Shown: positions 34,848-43,411 of the stretch, piece by piece | Layout: every line of letters starts with the position of its first letter | How positions within the stretch are numbered: position 1 is the stretch's first letter | From: Domibacillus sp. PGB-M46 | Lineage (GTDB): Bacteria; Bacillota; Bacilli; Bacillales; Domibacillaceae | Length of the DNA: 64,000 nucleotides | Assembly: GCF_022668875.1 (NCBI RefSeq) | Contig: NZ_JAKGCR010000015.1 | Span: forward strand, 1-64,000 | Direction: 5' to 3' | Made by a program: the position numbers and the translations under genes | Notes under the pieces: generated by a model | The model's input: only the letters and a program-made list of their open reading frames with translations | The model's database searches: none | What the model was told of the DNA's origin: nothing

Positions 34848-37800
34848 CAAAAGCACCTCGCTTTTCTTTTGTAATGGAAACAATCAACTGTCCCGCATGA
34901 ACTTCATCTCCTGGCATTACATAAACAGCCTCGACAAAGCCATCACATGGAGCCGGCTGGGGAAATTCCATTTTCATGCTTTCTTCAATGATGAGCGTAT
35001 CGCCTTTTTTCACTTCGTCTCCTGGAGAAACAAGAACCTTCCATACACTTCCAGGCATCGAGCAGCGGACAGCTTCCGCTCCTTCCGGAATGATTTCTTC
35101 GGCGGGCTCTGCTGCTTCATGCTCGGATACATATTCCGCAAGGCCAAGCTCGCGCCAGCTTTCCCGCTCGGCACGGAAAGCAGCCTGCTGTGTTTGGCGG
35201 AATTCCTGAGCGCTTTCTTCAATGGATTCGAGAAAAGCTAAATAGTCGCCAAGTTTAAAGGTGGTTTCCGTAATATCGATTTCAAAACGTCCGCGCAGGA
35301 AGTCTTCACGCATTTCAAGCAGTTCGTCTGCACTAACCGGATAAAATTGAATTTGGTCGAAGAAACGGAGCAGCCATGGCTTGCCAGCCTGGAAGCTTTC
35401 GGTTTCACGAAGCCGGTTCCAAACCTGTACGGTACGGCCGACAAACTGATAGCCTCCCGGTCCTTCCATGCCGTATACACACATGTAGGCACCGCCGATC
35501 CCGACCGCGTTTTCCGGCGTCCATGTACGCGCCGGATTGTATTTCGTTGTTACAAGCCTGTGGCGCGGGTCAACCGGCGTGGCGACAGGAGCACCGAGAT
35601 ACACATCTCCCAGGCCAAGAACAAGATAATTGGCGTCAAACACGATGCGTTTTACGTCTTCGATATCGTTTAACCCGTTGACCCGGCGGATAAATTCAAG
35701 ATTGCTCGGGCACCACGGAGCGTCAGGGCGGACGTTTTTCTGATAGCGCTCGATGGCCAGCTGCGTCGCCGGATCGTCCCAGGAAAGGGGAAGACGGACA
35801 ATGCGCGATGGCACTTCAATTTCTTCAAGCGGTGGAAGATTTTCATCGATCGCTGCGAGAACTTCGCAAAGCTCCGTGATCGACATTTTGGAAGCATCGA
35901 TATGAACCTGCAAAGAACGGATACCTGGCGTTAAATCAAGAACTGGAATGTCAGGGCGTGCTTGAACGGCTTCCATTAAAGCGTGAACCTGAAAACGAAG
36001 CAGAAGGTCAAGCTCCATCTCCCCGTATTCAACTAGGACGTGTTCGTCGCCTGCCGCCCGGATCGTCATCGGGAAGCTGCCCGTTGCCTGTTCAATGAGA
36101 ATAGGATAATCCGGTTTCAGCTGGGCCGGTTCTTTCGGCAGTGTTGGAAGCGAGGAAACCCCTTCTTGTAACCCAATGGCATTCAGGTGCTGCTCTTGTG
36201 CCTGGCGAAGAGCTTCGGCTTCCTGGAGTGTAAGCAGCCGAAAACGGATGCGGTCGCCGGCATGCAGCTGGCCAATTTTCCAAAATTCCGCGGAAGCCGT
36301 TGTGACAGGGCAGACAAATCCACCCAGGCTCGGGCCGTCCGGACCAAGTAAAATCGGCATGTCACCTGTTAAATCAAGTGTTCCGATGGCATACGCATTA
36401 TCATGGATATTAGATGGATGAAGGCCGGCTTCACCGCCGTCTTCACGTGTCCAGAGCGGAGCAGGCCCAATTAAGCGGACACCGGTGCGTGAGCTGTTAA
36501 AGTGAACTTCCCAGCTTGTTTCAGTGAGCTGCTCCAAGTACTCCGGCAATAAAAATTCCGTTGTGCAATGAGGGCCAGGGATCACACCAATGATCCATTC
36601 TTTTGTTAGAGCCGGCTGTTTGTCTGCTGCAAGCGCCGCAGGAGAAGGAAGGGAAACAGGATGAACCTGCAAAACATCTCCCGTTCTCAGCGCCCGTCCG
36701 CCATGTCCGCCAAATCCGCCAAGGGTAAACGTTGCAGCGCTGCCGAGGTGAAGCGGCATATCCAATCCGCCTGCTAGGAGGAAATAAGTGCGCATGCCTG
36801 TTTCGGCTTCACCGAACGTCAGGACCTGTCCGCGTTTTGCCTGCACAACCGTATACATAGGCACTGCCTCTTCATCCAGTACCGCCTTCATGTCCGCCCC
36901 TGTCAGGCAAAAAGCAGTATCGCCGCGGAAACGGTAAGACCCGCCGCGAAGAGTCAGTTCAAGACCAGCAGCCCGGTCTTCATTTCCTAAAAGCTTATTG
37001 CCGATTCGGAACGAAAAAGGATCCATCGGTCCGCACGGAGGAACGCCTACATCCCAGTGGCCAACGCGGCCCGGCCAGTCCTGCACGGTCGTTTGAATGC
37101 CGCCATCAAGCACTTCAATCGCCTGTTCCGCTGGTGTAAAACCGTCGAGCATACGGGTATGAACGAGACCGCTTCGGCAGTCGTTTTCCTGCAGGAGCGC
37201 TTGAATGAATTGAAGGTTTGTGGTCACACCGTAAAGGCGCGTTTCACGAAGTGCTGCATGAAGCTTGTCAATGGCTTCTTCGCGCGTATCGGCATGAACA
37301 ATCACTTTTGCAAGCATAGGGTCGTAAAGAGACGTCACGTTCAGCCCATCCCGCACCCATGTTTCAATGCGTACTTGTTCAGGAAAGCGGACCTGGTCGA
37401 GCTGGCCGCCGCTTGGCCGGAAGTCGTTCAAGCAGTCTTCTGCATAAATGCGGGCTTGAATGCTGTGGCCTTTTGGCGTTTCGTACAAGTGGCTGAGCCC
37501 GCGTAATTCGCCTGCTGCCTCGCGCACCATCCATTCCACTAAATCGATGCCAAGCACTTCCTCCGTTACGCCATGCTCGACTTGAAGCCGGGTGTTTACT
37601 TCAAGAAAATAAAACTGCTCTGCTTCTGGGTCGTATAAAAATTCGACGGTTCCTGCACTCCGGTAGCCGACTTTTTCTGCAAGACGCTTGGCAGAGTCAA
37701 GCATTTGTTTACGGACCACAGAAGAAAGGCAGGGAGCCGGGCTTTCTTCGACGACTTTTTGATTGCGCCGCTGAATCGAGCAGTCCCGCTCGCCAAGCGC

Positions 37801-38463
37801 GGCTACTTCACCGAATTCATTGCCGAAAATTTGCACTTCCACATGTCGCGCTTTTTGGATGTATTTCTCTAAAAACACACCGCCGTTGTTAAAGTTGGTC
37901 TCGGCCAGACGGCAGACTGAATCAAAGGCGTCGCGAAGCGCGGTTTCATCCCCGCAGACACGCATGCCGATGCCGCCGCCGCCCGCTGTGCTTTTCAGCA
38001 TAACCGGATAGCCGATTCGCGCTGCCTCTGACAAAGCTGTTTGAAGATCTGTAATGAGTGCTGTACCGGGAAGAAGCGGGACACCCGCTTTTTCCGCCAT
38101 TTCACGGGCAGAGTGCTTTAAGCCGAACAGCTCCATTTGCTCCGGTGTCGGGCCCATAAACGCAATGCCATTTTCGCGGCAGGCACGGGCAAAATCAGCA
38201 TTTTCACTTAAAAATCCGTATCCGGGGTGAATGGCCTGAGCGCCTGTTTGGATAGCAGTGTTTAAAATAAGCTCGGCATTTAAATAGCTGTCTTTCGCTG
38301 CGCCTTCCCCAATTAAAATCGCTTCGTCTGCTAAATCAACATGCAGGCTGTCCTGATCTGCTTTTGTGTAGACGGCAACAGATGCGATGCCCATTTGTCG
38401 AAGGGTTCGTTCAATGCGGACAGCAATGGCTCCGCGGTTGGCAATTAATACTTTTGTAAACAT
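34807..38463 (-). CDS. Guanidine (urea-type) carboxylase, biotin-dependent
   Basis: A 1218-aa multidomain carboxylase annotated in databases as urea carboxylase. Biotin carboxylase comes first (about 1-450; STAGGGGIGMR, FLEKYIQKARHVEVQIFG, EVNTRLQVEHGVTEE). A KipA-like half (about 455-770; QDWPGRVGHWDVGVPPCGPMD) and a KipI-like half (about 800-1050) make the carboxyltransferase. The C-terminal biotinyl domain has the lysine in EESMKMEFPQPAP. The guanidine-I riboswitch upstream and the flanking DUF1989 pair indicate guanidine as substrate, as shown for homologous operons. Start: the second ATG (38463), 8 bp after AAGGAGCG; the first (38469) is too close. Confidence 0.92.
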   Translation of the reverse strand: MFTKVLIANRGAIAVRIERTLRQMGIASVAVYTKADQDSLHVDLADEAILIGEGAAKDSYLNAELILNTAIQTGAQAIHPGYGFLSENADFARACRENGIAFMGPTPEQMELFGLKHSAREMAEKAGVPLLPGTALITDLQTALSEAARIGYPVMLKSTAGGGGIGMRVCGDETALRDAFDSVCRLAETNFNNGGVFLEKYIQKARHVEVQIFGNEFGEVAALGERDCSIQRRNQKVVEESPAPCLSSVVRKQMLDSAKRLAEKVGYRSAGTVEFLYDPEAEQFYFLEVNTRLQVEHGVTEEVLGIDLVEWMVREAAGELRGLSHLYETPKGHSIQARIYAEDCLNDFRPSGGQLDQVRFPEQVRIETWVRDGLNVTSLYDPMLAKVIVHADTREEAIDKLHAALRETRLYGVTTNLQFIQALLQENDCRSGLVHTRMLDGFTPAEQAIEVLDGGIQTTVQDWPGRVGHWDVGVPPCGPMDPFSFRIGNKLLGNEDRAAGLELTLRGGSYRFRGDTAFCLTGADMKAVLDEEAVPMYTVVQAKRGQVLTFGEAETGMRTYFLLAGGLDMPLHLGSAATFTLGGFGGHGGRALRTGDVLQVHPVSLPSPAALAADKQPALTKEWIIGVIPGPHCTTEFLLPEYLEQLTETSWEVHFNSSRTGVRLIGPAPLWTREDGGEAGLHPSNIHDNAYAIGTLDLTGDMPILLGPDGPSLGGFVCPVTTASAEFWKIGQLHAGDRIRFRLLTLQEAEALRQAQEQHLNAIGLQEGVSSLPTLPKEPAQLKPDYPILIEQATGSFPMTIRAAGDEHVLVEYGEMELDLLLRFQVHALMEAVQARPDIPVLDLTPGIRSLQVHIDASKMSITELCEVLAAIDENLPPLEEIEVPSRIVRLPLSWDDPATQLAIERYQKNVRPDAPWCPSNLEFIRRVNGLNDIEDVKRIVFDANYLVLGLGDVYLGAPVATPVDPRHRLVTTKYNPARTWTPENAVGIGGAYMCVYGMEGPGGYQFVGRTVQVWNRLRETESFQAGKPWLLRFFDQIQFYPVSADELLEMREDFLRGRFEIDITETTFKLGDYLAFLESIEESAQEFRQTQQAAFRAERESWRELGLAEYVSEHEAAEPAEEIIPEGAEAVRCSMPGSVWKVLVSPGDEVKKGDTLIIEESMKMEFPQPAPCDGFVEAVYVMPGDEVHAGQLIVSITKEKRGAFDADDKPAENVIHS

Positions 38464-38476
38464 GGTCATCGCTCCT

Positions 38477-39130
38477 TTAGTTTTGATTCCAGATCAGCAG
38501 CTGAATCGGTGTCGGGTTAAAGGCGTTGCAAGGATTATTTAACTGCGGGCAGTTGCTGATTAGGACAAGTGTCCGGTTCACTGCCTGCATTTCCACATAG
38601 TAGCCGGGAGCCGAAACACCGTCAGCAAAGGTTAAGCCGCCGTCTGGTGTGACCGGTACATTCATGAAAAAGTTGACGTTAGGAGCTAAATCCCGCTTTG
38701 TAAAGCGCGGGTCATTTTTGGAAAGCTGCAGCATAAACGTGTCACGGCAGTTATGCATCGGCAGCGTCTCGTGTGAGTAGCGCACTGTATTGCTTTGTGC
38801 CGAGCAGGCGCCGCCAAGCGTATCATGACTGCCGCACGTATCGGCCACAATTTTCACAAGTTCTTTGCCTGACTCAGATAAAAGAATAGAGCCGGTTGTT
38901 AAATACACATTGCCCTGGCGCGTAATCGTGTTGACCGCGCTGTAATGATCCGCCGGATTATCAGCATCATAAAACAATGTGTCCGCTGCTTGGTTTCCTT
39001 CCAGGTCGACAATACGAAGTACCTGTCCTGGTTCCAGCGTATACGTCCAGCCATCTCCCGCTGGGATCGTTTTATTGTAAAAAGCATCCTCTGTTTTTCG
39101 ATCGCTCATAACATGATGTAATAATGCCAT
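38477..39130 (-). CDS. Carboxyguanidine deiminase subunit (DUF1989, UAAP1)
   Basis: A 217-aa DUF1989 protein called urea-carboxylase-associated protein 1. In homologous operons the two DUF1989 proteins form CgdAB, which deiminates carboxyguanidine to allophanate. Visible marks are TIPAGDGWTYTLEPGQVLRIVD (split), DTCGSHDTLGGACSAQSN with likely metal-binding Cys and His, and CRDTFMLQLSK. The start shares one base with the preceding stop (TAATG, 39128-39132) and has AAGGAGG. A longer frame from 39169 has no ribosome site. Confidence 0.9.
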   Translation of the reverse strand: MALLHHVMSDRKTEDAFYNKTIPAGDGWTYTLEPGQVLRIVDLEGNQAADTLFYDADNPADHYSAVNTITRQGNVYLTTGSILLSESGKELVKIVADTCGSHDTLGGACSAQSNTVRYSHETLPMHNCRDTFMLQLSKNDPRFTKRDLAPNVNFFMNVPVTPDGGLTFADGVSAPGYYVEMQAVNRTLVLISNCPQLNNPCNAFNPTPIQLLIWNQN

Positions 39131-39858
39131 TATCGAACGCCTCCTTGAGTAAGCATTGTGTGGTCCCATGTATTTTCAAACGCACGCCGGTTTTCCGGGC
39201 GGTGATTCAAGCAAAGATCGTCTTCCTGCACCGGAGCTGCACCCGTAATGTCGATTTTCACCGGTATAGAAGGATAGACGGGGCTTGGGTCAAGCGGATT
39301 TGGCGTATTAGATAAAATGAGCAGAACATCTAATTCCGTCCGCAGTGTCACAGAGTCGCCTTTTTTAGAATGGCCGGAAACAAAATGCATGCGGCCGTCT
39401 TCCGTGCAGTACACTTTGGAAAACAAATTCACAACAGGGACGAGATCGCGTGTTGTCAGGCCGTTTCGGAACAGTTCAACGGCAAAGTTTTCTTCACCGC
39501 TTCGATACCAGTCGTTTCGTTTTTCCTGATAGGTTGTTCGTCCGTAGCGCTCGTCGACGATACGGCGTGAGATGTAACCGGAAATCGTATCATGCCAGCC
39601 GAGTGAGTCATCTGTAAGGCTGGCCAGTACGCGCCCGTTATCACTCATCAGCACGTTTCCAGCCGTTAAACGGGCAGTATGCTGGGCTTTTAATGTATCC
39701 GGCATATTGTAGCGCTCTGCCGTGTCTATGGCGGAATAAAGAAGAAGAGAGACGTTGGCGCCATCTTCCATCGCCGTAAATGTAATCGATTTGCCGCGGC
39801 TGATCCGGCCGGACCATTTGCCGCCAGCAGGGATATACTTTGTTAACATATCAGTCAT
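39130..39858 (-). CDS. Carboxyguanidine deiminase subunit (DUF1989, UAAP2)
   Basis: A 242-aa DUF1989 paralogue, first gene of the guanidine operon (urea-carboxylase-associated protein 2). It starts MTDMLTKYIPAGGKWSGRI. It shares the pattern of its partner (IPAGxxW, GHSxxxxDSV, LSNTPNPLDPSP), but the region matching the Cys-rich loop reads SLGWHDTISGYISRR without cysteines. The metal site is thus probably supplied by the partner or differs. ATG 39858 lies 8 bp after AAAGGAGG; the much longer open frame to 40059 runs back through the riboswitch and is not coding. Confidence 0.9.
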   Translation of the reverse strand: MTDMLTKYIPAGGKWSGRISRGKSITFTAMEDGANVSLLLYSAIDTAERYNMPDTLKAQHTARLTAGNVLMSDNGRVLASLTDDSLGWHDTISGYISRRIVDERYGRTTYQEKRNDWYRSGEENFAVELFRNGLTTRDLVPVVNLFSKVYCTEDGRMHFVSGHSKKGDSVTLRTELDVLLILSNTPNPLDPSPVYPSIPVKIDITGAAPVQEDDLCLNHRPENRRAFENTWDHTMLTQGGVR

Positions 39859-39913
39859 GTAAAACAGCCTCCTTTTGAATGAACAAAGCGCAGAGCGCTC
39901 ATATGGAATCATG

Positions 39914-40045
39914 AAAAAAGGATAAAAGCCCGGGAGATGATCGTCTCCCAGGCTTTTATCCTTCCGTGTATACAGCAGCAGCTGTACGCTCTCTCTCGGA
40001 CCAGGCTTTAAAGAGAAACTCTTTAAACGGAACCCTAGACAGCTT
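39914..40045 (-). ncRNA. Guanidine-I (ykkC) riboswitch 1, with terminator
   Basis: On the minus strand the conserved strings occur in order: CTAGGGTTCCG (40028-40038), CTGGTCCGAGAGAG (40000-40014), ACACGGAAGGATAAAAGCC (39951-39969) and GGGAGA. The last strand forms the 5' arm of a long stem (GGATAAAAGCC(T/C)GGGAGA with its complement, 39921-39962) followed by TTTTTT. Guanidine binding to the aptamer is expected to prevent the terminator and switch the operon on. An extra 5' hairpin GTTTCCA..TGGAAAC lies at 40050-40070. Confidence 0.95.
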
Positions 40046-40090
40046 TTTGTTTCCAACACAGTGTGGAAACCTTTATTGGTTTATGCAACC

Positions 40091-40120
40091 AGTATAACAA
40101 TCTGAAAAAACTGAAAACAA
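40091..40120 (-). promoter_or_regulatory. Promoter of the guanidine catabolic operon
   Basis: On the minus strand TTGTTT (40115-40120), 18 bp, TATACT (40091-40096), about 45 bp before the aptamer. Confidence 0.6.
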
Positions 40121-40138
40121 CTCTTGTGTCAGATTATC

Positions 40139-41500
40139 TTACATCGTTTTTTGCTGGACAATCGGTTTTGTTTGAACATCCCGCTGCTTGCTTTGAGCGG
40201 ACAGCCAGGCTCTTCTAGTGGACCAGTAAATGAAGCCAATGACTAACCAGATTATTCCGTAAGCCAGTGTGTGCTTATTTAAAAGAGTAAGGAGCCAGCC
40301 GATAAACCCGGCGCCGATCAGTGGGAAAATAAGATACAAAAATGTTTCTTTCGGTGAATGCTTCTTTAGCTTTATATAGTAATGGGCAATAACAGATATA
40401 TTCACGAATGTAAAAGCAGTTAAAGCGCCAAAGCTGACAAACATAACGGCTGTATCCAAATTAATAAAAACAGCGGATAAAGAAACGGCAGCGACAAACA
40501 AGATGTTTGCAACCGGTGTTTGGTATGTCGGATGAAGAGAGGTAAACAGCTTCTCCGGCAGAATCGATTCACGTCCTAAAGCGTACATAAACCGGCTGAC
40601 ACTAGTGACAGAGGAAACCCCTTGCGTAAACGTAGCGATGATCAATACCATAATAAATAACGAGCTTAAGAGGTTTCCGCCAACAAGCTGTACAAGGCTG
40701 TAAGCGGCATTGTCGGGATTGGTAAACGTAAAGTCAGGATAAGCAACCTGCGTTAAATACGAAATCGCAATGTACATCGCCGCAGCAATAAACACAATGA
40801 GGAAGATGGCTTTCGGGATCGTTTTATCCGCTTCGATCGTTTCTTCTGACATCGTGGTGACGGCGTCAAATCCGAGAAAGCAAAAGCAGATTAGTGCGGC
40901 ACCGGAAAAAACAGCACCCAGTCCAGCATGTTCACCGAAAAACGGTGCAAGCGAAAACAGGGAGCTTGACCCGGTATCGCCAGTGACAATATCTTTTACG
41001 ATCAATAAGCAGAACAACAGGATAAATCCAATTTGTACAAGAACCGAAATACCACTGACGCGTGCAGCGGACTTGATGCCGATAATATTCACGACCGCAA
41101 GCACCACATTCATCACAATAATCCAGACGAAAACCGGAATGGCTGGAAACTCGGTATTCATAAAAATGCCAAATGTTAAGACCGCAATAATGGGTGAAAA
41201 AATATAATCCATTAATAGAGCCCAGCCGACTAAAAATCCGGCTTTGGGATGGATTGCTTTTTTCGTATAGGTGTAAGCAGAACCTGAAATCGGATACGCT
41301 TTGACCATGCGGCTGTAACTGTATGCAGTAAAGAAAATAGCCAGAAAAGCAGCGATATAAGCAGCGGCCATCATCCCGCCTGCCGCTTCAAATGCAACGC
41401 CGTAAACTGTAAAGAAAATCATCGGTGTCATCCAGGCAAGCCCCATAAATACAACTTGATGCAGCTTCAGTGATTTTAAAAGTGTCGTTTTTTCAGTCAT
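40139..41500 (-). CDS. APC-family permease, probable guanidine transporter
   Basis: A 453-aa amino-acid-polyamine-cation (APC) permease with about twelve helices. Family marks are VVFMGLAWMTPMIFFTVYG, YPISGSAYTYTKKAIHP (about 65-81), FLGFDAVTTMSEETIEADKTIP and SVTSVSRFMYALGRESILP. It has its own guanidine-I riboswitch, so guanidine (or a close cation) is the likely substrate; this is inferred from regulation. ATG 41500 lies 8 bp after AGAGGGTG; ATG 41506 is too near. Its end lies upstream of the operon promoter, so the two units are separate. Confidence 0.87.
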   Translation of the reverse strand: MTEKTTLLKSLKLHQVVFMGLAWMTPMIFFTVYGVAFEAAGGMMAAAYIAAFLAIFFTAYSYSRMVKAYPISGSAYTYTKKAIHPKAGFLVGWALLMDYIFSPIIAVLTFGIFMNTEFPAIPVFVWIIVMNVVLAVVNIIGIKSAARVSGISVLVQIGFILLFCLLIVKDIVTGDTGSSSLFSLAPFFGEHAGLGAVFSGAALICFCFLGFDAVTTMSEETIEADKTIPKAIFLIVFIAAAMYIAISYLTQVAYPDFTFTNPDNAAYSLVQLVGGNLLSSLFIMVLIIATFTQGVSSVTSVSRFMYALGRESILPEKLFTSLHPTYQTPVANILFVAAVSLSAVFINLDTAVMFVSFGALTAFTFVNISVIAHYYIKLKKHSPKETFLYLIFPLIGAGFIGWLLTLLNKHTLAYGIIWLVIGFIYWSTRRAWLSAQSKQRDVQTKPIVQQKTM

Positions 41501-41538
41501 CTTCATTCACCCTCTTTTCCGAATATAGCGGAAAAATA

Positions 41539-41662
41539 AAAAGCCCGGGAGAATTTTATGTAAAATTCTCCCGGGCTTTTATCCCTCCGTGTATACAGTA
41601 CATACTGTACGCTCCCTCTCGGACCAGACGTTTTTCAACCGGAACCCTAGGCAGCATCTTTG
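41539..41662 (-). ncRNA. Guanidine-I (ykkC) riboswitch 2, with terminator
   Basis: On the minus strand CCTAGGGTTCCG (41640-41651), CTGGTCCGAGAGGGAGCG (41611-41628), ACACGGAGGGATAAAAGCCC (41571-41590) match the ykkC consensus even more closely than copy 1. The terminator is a perfect 20-bp stem (AAAAGCCCGGGAGAATTTTA and its complement) with a two-base loop (41539-41580). It precedes the permease start by 38 bp. Confidence 0.96.
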
Positions 41663-41707
41663 TTCTTGATTGCGATAATAAGAACCCCTATTTGTTTGAT
41701 AATACGG

Positions 41708-41736
41708 AGTATAGAGAGAAAAAAGAGTGTGTTCAA
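41708..41736 (-). promoter_or_regulatory. Promoter of riboswitch 2 and permease
   Basis: On the minus strand TTGAAC (41731-41736), 17 bp, TATACT (41708-41713). Transcription would start near 41701, about 40 nt before the aptamer. Confidence 0.75.
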
Positions 41737-41845
41737 TGAACATGTTAGATTTTATAACAAAATATTTCGAAAACTCTTTTTTGCATTCCCTTTTTTCTTC
41801 TTTTCTTTGTACAATGGTCTGGACACAGAAAGAGGAGGACAAGAA

Positions 41846-43021
41846 ATGAAACAGTCAAAATGGGGGGCATTAGCATGGGGCTCTATCGCTGTGTTCTTTG
41901 CGCTCAGCCTTTGGTTCAGTGCTTCCGCTGTGATCAATGATCTGACAAACCAGTGGGGATTGGCGGAAGCGGATAAACCATGGGTGTCGGCTGCCGTGCC
42001 GGCCGGGTTTGCAGCCGGCGCTTTGATAAGTGCTGTTTTAGGAATTTCTGACCGATTTCCAGCAAGAAAATTATTTATGATATCAGCCCTGGCAGGAGCG
42101 CTTGCCAACAGCCTGCTTTTGTTTGCAGATCATCCTTTTATCGGTATTTTGCTGCGTTTTGTGACCGGAGCAGCACTTGCAGGTGTTTATCCGGTAGCCG
42201 TTAAAGTATTAACGCTCTGGTTTCCGAAGCACAGGGGCCTCGCGATTGGCATTGTGATTGGTGCACTCACTCTTGGTTCGGCCCTGCCGCATTTGCTGGC
42301 AGCCCTGACGATGAAGGTAGATTGGAGAGGGGTTATTCTCTTAAGCTCCATTTTATCGGTGTTGTCGGCAGTCATTATGATTCGTTTTGTGCAGGACGCC
42401 CCCCAGCAGGGCACACCGTCTGTTTTCTCGGTCAATATGATTGGTAAAGTACTGCGTAACAAGCCGGTTATGCTCGCGAACTACGGGTATTTCGGGCACA
42501 TGTGGGAGCTGTATGCCATGTGGACATGGCTGCCGCTTTTTATGGCAGAAGGCGGCTTGGCGCACGCTTCTTTTCTTTCATTTGTAACGATTGGCCTGGC
42601 TGGTGCAGCTGGGTGTGTGCTCGGCGGTTTACTCGCAGACAAGGTGGGCCGTGCCCGGCTGACTATTTGGGCCATGGGGGTGAGTGCTGTCTGTGCCTTT
42701 GTGATTGGCTTCACTTTTGAATATTCATTGCTGCTTATGATGGTAGTGGCTTCTATTTGGGGATGTTCTATTATTGCAGATTCTGCCCAGTTTTCAGCAG
42801 CCGTTTCTGAGTTTGCAGAGGGAGATTATTTGGGCACCGCACTGACATTTCAAATGAGTATCGGATTTTTGTTAACAATTATATCCATTAATCTGGTATC
42901 ATGGATACAAGTGCATGCAGGCTGGGAATGGGCCTTTTTTGTTCTTGGGATTGGCCCTGTGCTGGGCATAGCGGCCATGTCCCGGCTTCGAAACTACGAA
43001 AAGGCGGCTGGAAGTGAATAA
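41846..43021 (+). CDS. MFS transporter (divergent from guanidine permease)
   Basis: A 391-aa, roughly twelve-helix major facilitator of the nitrate/cyanate-porter-like type. It has SAVPAGFAAGALISAVLG, VTGAALAGVYPVAVKVLTLWFPKHRGLAIGIVIGALT (split; about 105-140) and LLADKVGRARLTIWAMG. ATG 41846 has AGAGGAGG; the open frame upstream has no start signal. It faces away from the guanidine permease, with both promoters in the shared gap. No ykkC element is on this strand, so a guanidine link is unproven. Confidence 0.87.
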   Translation: MKQSKWGALAWGSIAVFFALSLWFSASAVINDLTNQWGLAEADKPWVSAAVPAGFAAGALISAVLGISDRFPARKLFMISALAGALANSLLLFADHPFIGILLRFVTGAALAGVYPVAVKVLTLWFPKHRGLAIGIVIGALTLGSALPHLLAALTMKVDWRGVILLSSILSVLSAVIMIRFVQDAPQQGTPSVFSVNMIGKVLRNKPVMLANYGYFGHMWELYAMWTWLPLFMAEGGLAHASFLSFVTIGLAGAAGCVLGGLLADKVGRARLTIWAMGVSAVCAFVIGFTFEYSLLLMMVVASIWGCSIIADSAQFSAAVSEFAEGDYLGTALTFQMSIGFLLTIISINLVSWIQVHAGWEWAFFVLGIGPVLGIAAMSRLRNYEKAAGSE

Positions 43022-43411
43022 AGCAGCAAAAGCATATGGGGTTCGTTTTGGAAAGGGGAAAGCGGACCGGCATTTGTATCGGCGTGGTTGTTTGGCGCCG
43101 ATTCCGGCTCGGCTTGTCATTGGAATCAAAACGGCGGCCTGTTTTCTATGAAATTGAAAAGGAACGTCTTCCTCAAAAAGGAGATTCCAGTATTCTGTTA
43201 AACAGCCGGGAGGAACCGGCAGCTATTATCCAAACAAAATCATGCCTATGAATAAAGTGCCGGCCGAATTCGCGGAAGCAGAAGGAGGGGGGACCGTTCA
43301 TACATATAGCGGTGCGAAGCGCATAATAACTTTTTCACACTTGCTTTTCAAGAGTCGGACCGGGAATTTCAAGGCGATATGCTGCTCGTATGTAAGCGCC
43401 TTGTTCTTTAG
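43014..43411 (+). pseudogene. Decayed ASCH-domain gene
   Basis: Pieces of an ASCH-domain protein can be read across several frames: VNKAAKAY (43014-43037, overlapping the MFS stop), WGSFWKGESGPAFVSAW with FGADSG (about 43037-43108), FYEIEKERLPQKGD and EEPAAIIQTKS (about 43143-43230), MNKVPAEFAEAEG (about 43247-43285) and FFTLAFQESDREFQGDMLLV (43335-43394), ending at TAG 43409. The order fits ASCH proteins (WxFG, GD, EFAxxEGEG, F..D.LLVCE). At least three frameshifts break it, so no full protein is made. ASCH domains are RNA-binding-like; some act as nucleosidases. Confidence 0.72.

Noticed and set aside
33102-39858. Plain urea amidolyase (urea carboxylase plus allophanate hydrolase) operon
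   Set aside because: Guanidine-I riboswitch control and the DUF1989 pair fit guanidine degradation better.
39859-40059. N-terminal extension of the UAAP2 frame
   Set aside because: It runs through the guanidine-I riboswitch and its terminator; the ATG at 39858 has a proper ribosome site.
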